A stretch of 64,000 nucleotides of DNA from CAYNND01 sp964398775 (GTDB taxonomy: Bacteria > Patescibacteriota > Minisyncoccia > Phycocordibacterales > UBA2100). A program made the translations under genes and the position numbers. The notes under the pieces were generated by a model, which was given only the letters and a program-made list of their open reading frames with translations, was not told where the DNA came from and searched no databases. The stretch's first letter is position 1; every line of letters begins with the position of its first letter. Where the stretch lies: NCBI GenBank assembly GCA_964398775.1, contig CAYNND010000002.1, forward strand, positions 27,487 through 91,486, given 5' to 3'. Of this stretch, positions 62,024 to 64,000 are shown piece after piece.

Positions 62024-62064
62024 GAAAAAGTGCGCGGTCAGGATTCTCAGGCCCTGAGCCGCGC
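62024..62064 (-). terminator. Intrinsic terminator of the 62071-62295 gene
   Basis: Outer stem GCGCGG/CCGCGC with an inner TCAGG/CCTGA pairing, followed on the minus strand by ACTTTTTC. Confidence 0.7.
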
Positions 62065-62070
62065 TTGAGG

Positions 62071-62295
62071 TCACATCTCGTCTCCTCCGGCGAGCAGGTA
62101 TACTGCGCACCCGAAGATCCAGGAAACGAACAGTGCGACAAGAGCAACGAGCGGCTGATCGCCGCTCAGTACCCAAGTCATCGCATTCATTGCTTGCTGG
62201 TAACCCCAGAATTCTGCTAGCGCCCATGCGATACCGTACGCGACGATAGCGCCGAGCGCTGCTTTTCCGAGATTCCAGACAACCCATGCCATCAT
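62071..62295 (-). CDS. Small two-helix membrane protein
   Basis: A 74-residue protein with helices around AALGAIVAYGIAWALAEF and PLVALVALFVSWIFGCAVYL. AGGAGGTT (62301-62308) lies 5 nt before ATG 62295, the strongest Shine-Dalgarno sequence in the window. No clear promoter; a 12-bp inverted repeat lies upstream. Function unknown. Confidence 0.7.
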   Translation of the reverse strand: MMAWVVWNLGKAALGAIVAYGIAWALAEFWGYQQAMNAMTWVLSGDQPLVALVALFVSWIFGCAVYLLAGGDEM

Positions 62296-62317
62296 GGTTT
62301 AACCTCCTGTTCCAGTG

Positions 62318-62356
62318 ATGGAATAAATGTCCTACGAAGTAAGGCATTTATTCCAT
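62318..62356. repeat. 12-bp inverted repeat upstream of the 62071-62295 gene
   Basis: ATGGAATAAATG (62318-62329) / CATTTATTCCAT (62345-62356), perfect, with a 15-nt centre, just ahead of the AGGAGGTT ribosome-binding site. Could be an operator or a leader hairpin controlling access to that site. Confidence 0.5.
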
Positions 62357-62362
62357 AAATGG

Positions 62363-62398
62363 CGGCGCGGCGGGAGTTCTCAACTCCACGCCGGGCCG
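62363..62398 (-). terminator. GC-rich hairpin after the 62409-62645 gene
   Basis: Inner stem GGAGTT/AACTCC with GC-rich flanks that pair imperfectly. No long T-run follows on the minus strand, so termination efficiency is uncertain. Confidence 0.5.
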
Positions 62399-62408
62399 TG
62401 TTGGAGAT

Positions 62409-62645
62409 TTAAATGAATCTGAGGCAGTAGCGGAACAGCAGCCCCAGCCAGTATCCACACATTGAGAAGAGGAGGCAGACGAGAGCGGTTATGAACATCA
62501 GTTGAATGCTATACCCGACCCCAGCCATACCTACTGCCTTATATCGTTTCCAGTCATCGCGCATCTCCTTTATCAGAAGAAACGCGCACACCACAACAAT
62601 AATCAGGCCCCACCCCTCCAAGGTAGTACGGACAATTTCAACCAT
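62409..62645 (-). CDS. Small two-helix membrane protein
   Basis: A 78-residue protein (MVEIVRTTLEGW...) with helices GLIIVVVCAFLLI and LMFITALVCLLFSMCGYWLGLL separated by a charged loop (KEMRDDWKRYK). I chose ATG 62645 because AAGGAG lies 8 nt upstream. Unknown function; similar in size and layout to its two downstream neighbours but not obviously homologous. Confidence 0.7.
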   Translation of the reverse strand: MVEIVRTTLEGWGLIIVVVCAFLLIKEMRDDWKRYKAVGMAGVGYSIQLMFITALVCLLFSMCGYWLGLLFRYCLRFI

Positions 62646-62673
62646 CGCGAGTTCTCCTTCTGCTGATGGAGAA

Positions 62674-62702
62674 TCCCGCACTCAATTATATTGAGTGCGG
62701 GA
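62674..62702 (-). terminator. Hairpin after the 62729-63793 gene
   Basis: Perfect 12-bp stem TCCCGCACTCAA/TTGAGTGCGGGA with a 5-nt loop. T-run weak on the minus strand. Confidence 0.6.
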
Positions 62703-62728
62703 CAACCATACGCAGAATGAGTCACTGT

Positions 62729-63793
62729 TTAGTGATGACCTTCGTCTCCACCTCCAAACATCTTTTTCATAACAAAGATGATGATGAATACAATGAAGAA
62801 GAGGCCGATTGCGACAAGTGACATTTGGCGCATCTTGTCCCAGATGCCTTGCCCAGAGGAGAGAACTGATGTGACTTTGTCGGAAACATTTGTCCCTACT
62901 GTTGTTGCAGTATCAGTGACTGCACTGACTGGGTCGGCGCTCACTGTAGTCCCGCTTGTTGCTGTGCCCGCGCCAGTTGTAGTACTCGTTCCAGTCGCAG
63001 TAGTTGCTGGGACGATAGTTGTATTTGCTGCGCCGGTTTCAGTACCACCAAGGACGTGTACGATTGCTGCACACTGACTTGAAAAACCTCTTCCGTCGAC
63101 AACTGTCATATTGTACGTAGTAGTAACCCTCGGAGTAACCATGCGTGTTCCCGTTCCAAGAGTGACGTGACCCACACCATTATCAATGAAAGCGCTCGAT
63201 GCTCCGACAGTCTGCCATTCAAGGACAACACTATTTGAGTCAGTCGAACGAGGAATGAGCGTGCATTTTGGTCCAATACTTCGAGTCGCAGTATCGGTAT
63301 TTTGAACTACACGAACAGGCCGTGCACTTCCTCCTGCTCCAGAACCAGTCTGTGCACTACCACTTTGTCTGACCGCTCCACTTCCCATTGCGCGCTGTAA
63401 GTTTGCTTGTGCTACCGCTTCAACAGAATAGTCGTCGTATGCACCACCTTGCCCATAGTACTGGTCATCATATTGCGAATCGTACACAACCTGAGATGCG
63501 CTACCTCCATATGTATTTTCATACGAAGTTGTTCCATAGTACACATCATCTGCTCCCGCGTACGGGCGAAGTGGGTAACTCAAGTCAGAGTGTGGAAGCG
63601 CACCGTATGCATACGGATCAGTGTATGTACCCCACGAGTCTTGGGTCAACTCGTCAGTTCTCCAGTATGAGTCTCCGATATTACAATCTTGTGGATTTGA
63701 TAGTCCGCCCTGCATATCATACGAAAGTGCTGAGGCGGTCGATGCCACCCCTGCGAAAGAAAGCGTTATAATAAGTGCTGCAATCTGTTTCAT
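62729..63793 (-). CDS. Secreted surface protein with Ig-like domain and C-terminal membrane helix
   Basis: A 354-residue protein. Signal peptide MKQIAALIITLSFAGVASTA; a Tyr/Asp/Ser-rich region with DDVYYGTTSY; an Ig-like domain with CTLIPRSTDSNSVVLEWQTV and TYNMTVVDGRGFSSQC; a Thr/Ala-rich linker. The single helix LVAIGLFFIVFIIIFVMKK near the C-terminus is followed by GGGDEGHH, so it is anchored and not a sortase-type substrate. I chose ATG 63793, the signal peptide start, 6 nt after a perfect TATAAT. Confidence 0.85.
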   Translation of the reverse strand: MKQIAALIITLSFAGVASTASALSYDMQGGLSNPQDCNIGDSYWRTDELTQDSWGTYTDPYAYGALPHSDLSYPLRPYAGADDVYYGTTSYENTYGGSASQVVYDSQYDDQYYGQGGAYDDYSVEAVAQANLQRAMGSGAVRQSGSAQTGSGAGGSARPVRVVQNTDTATRSIGPKCTLIPRSTDSNSVVLEWQTVGASSAFIDNGVGHVTLGTGTRMVTPRVTTTYNMTVVDGRGFSSQCAAIVHVLGGTETGAANTTIVPATTATGTSTTTGAGTATSGTTVSADPVSAVTDTATTVGTNVSDKVTSVLSSGQGIWDKMRQMSLVAIGLFFIVFIIIFVMKKMFGGGDEGHH

Positions 63794-63799
63794 AGTTAT

Positions 63800-63829
63800 A
63801 TTATATAACATAATATGCTGTATTGTCAA
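63800..63829 (-). promoter_or_regulatory. Promoter of the 62729-63793 gene
   Basis: Perfect TTGACA (63824-63829) and perfect TATAAT (63800-63805) with an 18-nt spacer. The -10 ends 6 nt before the ATG, so the mRNA would be leaderless. Confidence 0.7.
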
Positions 63830-63856
63830 GTATCCCCACCTGAGGGGTTTCTCCAT

Positions 63857-63882
63857 TGAAAAAGCACCGAAATCGGTGCTTT
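63857..63882 (-). terminator. Intrinsic terminator of the partial right-edge gene
   Basis: Stem AAAGCACCGA/TCGGTGCTTT with T-run on the minus strand, 24 nt after the stop codon. It shares the GCACC/GGTGC core with two other surface-gene terminators. Confidence 0.75.
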
Positions 63883-63905
63883 CCCCGGTCATTACAAACC
63901 AAAGT

Positions 63906-64000
63906 TTACGCAAATACGCGTCCTGACTGCTTCGCTGCATATGCCGCAGAAACCAGCATCGCGAAGAAAAGAGCGACAGAGATGTACTCAGTTGCGCCTG
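63906..64000 (-). CDS. C-terminal fragment of a surface protein with sorting-type signal
   Basis: The minus-strand frame entering from the right edge reads GATEYISVALFFAMLVSAAY, then AAKQSGRVFA and stop at 63906. It parallels the ends of the 648- and 755-residue proteins (TG, hydrophobic helix ending YAA, then R-x-F). The partial first codon ends in CA, compatible with Thr, so TG is likely. Rest of the gene is outside the window. Confidence 0.7.
   Translation of the reverse strand, partial: GATEYISVALFFAMLVSAAYAAKQSGRVFA

Noticed and set aside
1..64000. Search for IS elements, prophage genes, integrases, rRNA and tRNA genes
   Set aside because: No transposase, integrase or terminal repeats, no rRNA-like stretches and no tRNA cloverleaf were recognised by eye; a dedicated tRNA/ncRNA scan was not possible.

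Overview
The window looks like a chromosome segment of an ultrasmall, host-dependent bacterium of the Patescibacteria (CPR), most likely a Parcubacteria/Paceibacteria-type lineage. This is inferred from gene style. Many core proteins are slimmed or fused: threonyl-tRNA synthetase without the TGS domain, an RNase R-like enzyme without N-terminal cold-shock domains, a short SMC without an evident hinge, a NusB-Nudix fusion, a TrmD-HD fusion, and DNA glycosylases without a complete Fe-S cluster motif. There are also many secreted Ig-like, repeat-rich surface proteins with C-terminal TG-plus-membrane-helix signals. Reading frames are intact with the standard bacterial code. No tRNA, rRNA, IS element or CRISPR array was recognised.

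Layout. 1-6176 (minus): an uninterrupted pyrB-pyrC-pyrD-pyrE-pyrF-prs operon for UMP synthesis, ending in a gene cut by the window edge. 6264-11381 (minus): two paralogous Cys/Gln-rich secreted proteins. 11406-22128 (minus): rpoD, dnaG, an unknown gene, rpoC and rpoB. 22354-23121: two GC-rich MarR-like regulators. 23209-25755 (minus): trmD-HD, a Nudix gene, a KH protein and rpsP. 25837-27369 (plus): an RNase II/R enzyme. 27372-35588 (minus): a cell-wall amidase, an unknown gene, smc, a GC-rich small gene, rnc, nusB-nudix, rpmF, a methyltransferase and rnhB. 35809-41471 (plus): dnaE, an unknown gene, and thrS behind a T-box riboswitch. 41478-53313: an envelope and secretion region with repeat proteins, two glycosidase-like or unknown membrane-anchored proteins, and a Tae4-like peptidoglycan amidase gene with a Tat-signal-bearing partner. 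53408-61659: MFS transporter, mutY-like, SGNH hydrolase, HAD phosphatase, nth, an unknown gene, D-2-hydroxyacid dehydrogenase, class II aldolase and a PfkB kinase. 61731-64000 (minus): three tiny membrane proteins and two more surface proteins, one partial.

Two gene styles coexist. Most housekeeping transcription units show a -10-like hexamer only 6-9 nt before the start codon and no Shine-Dalgarno sequence, which suggests leaderless mRNAs. A second class of short, visibly GC-richer genes (22354, 22804, 31384, 49803, 52297, 61731, 62071, 62409) mostly has clear Shine-Dalgarno sequences and its own terminator. Several also have a near-consensus TTGACA/TATAAT promoter. The most notable items are the Tae4-like amidase pair (50209-52087), the minimal T-box with an ACC specifier in its terminal loop (39523-39684), and the leaderless promoter pattern.
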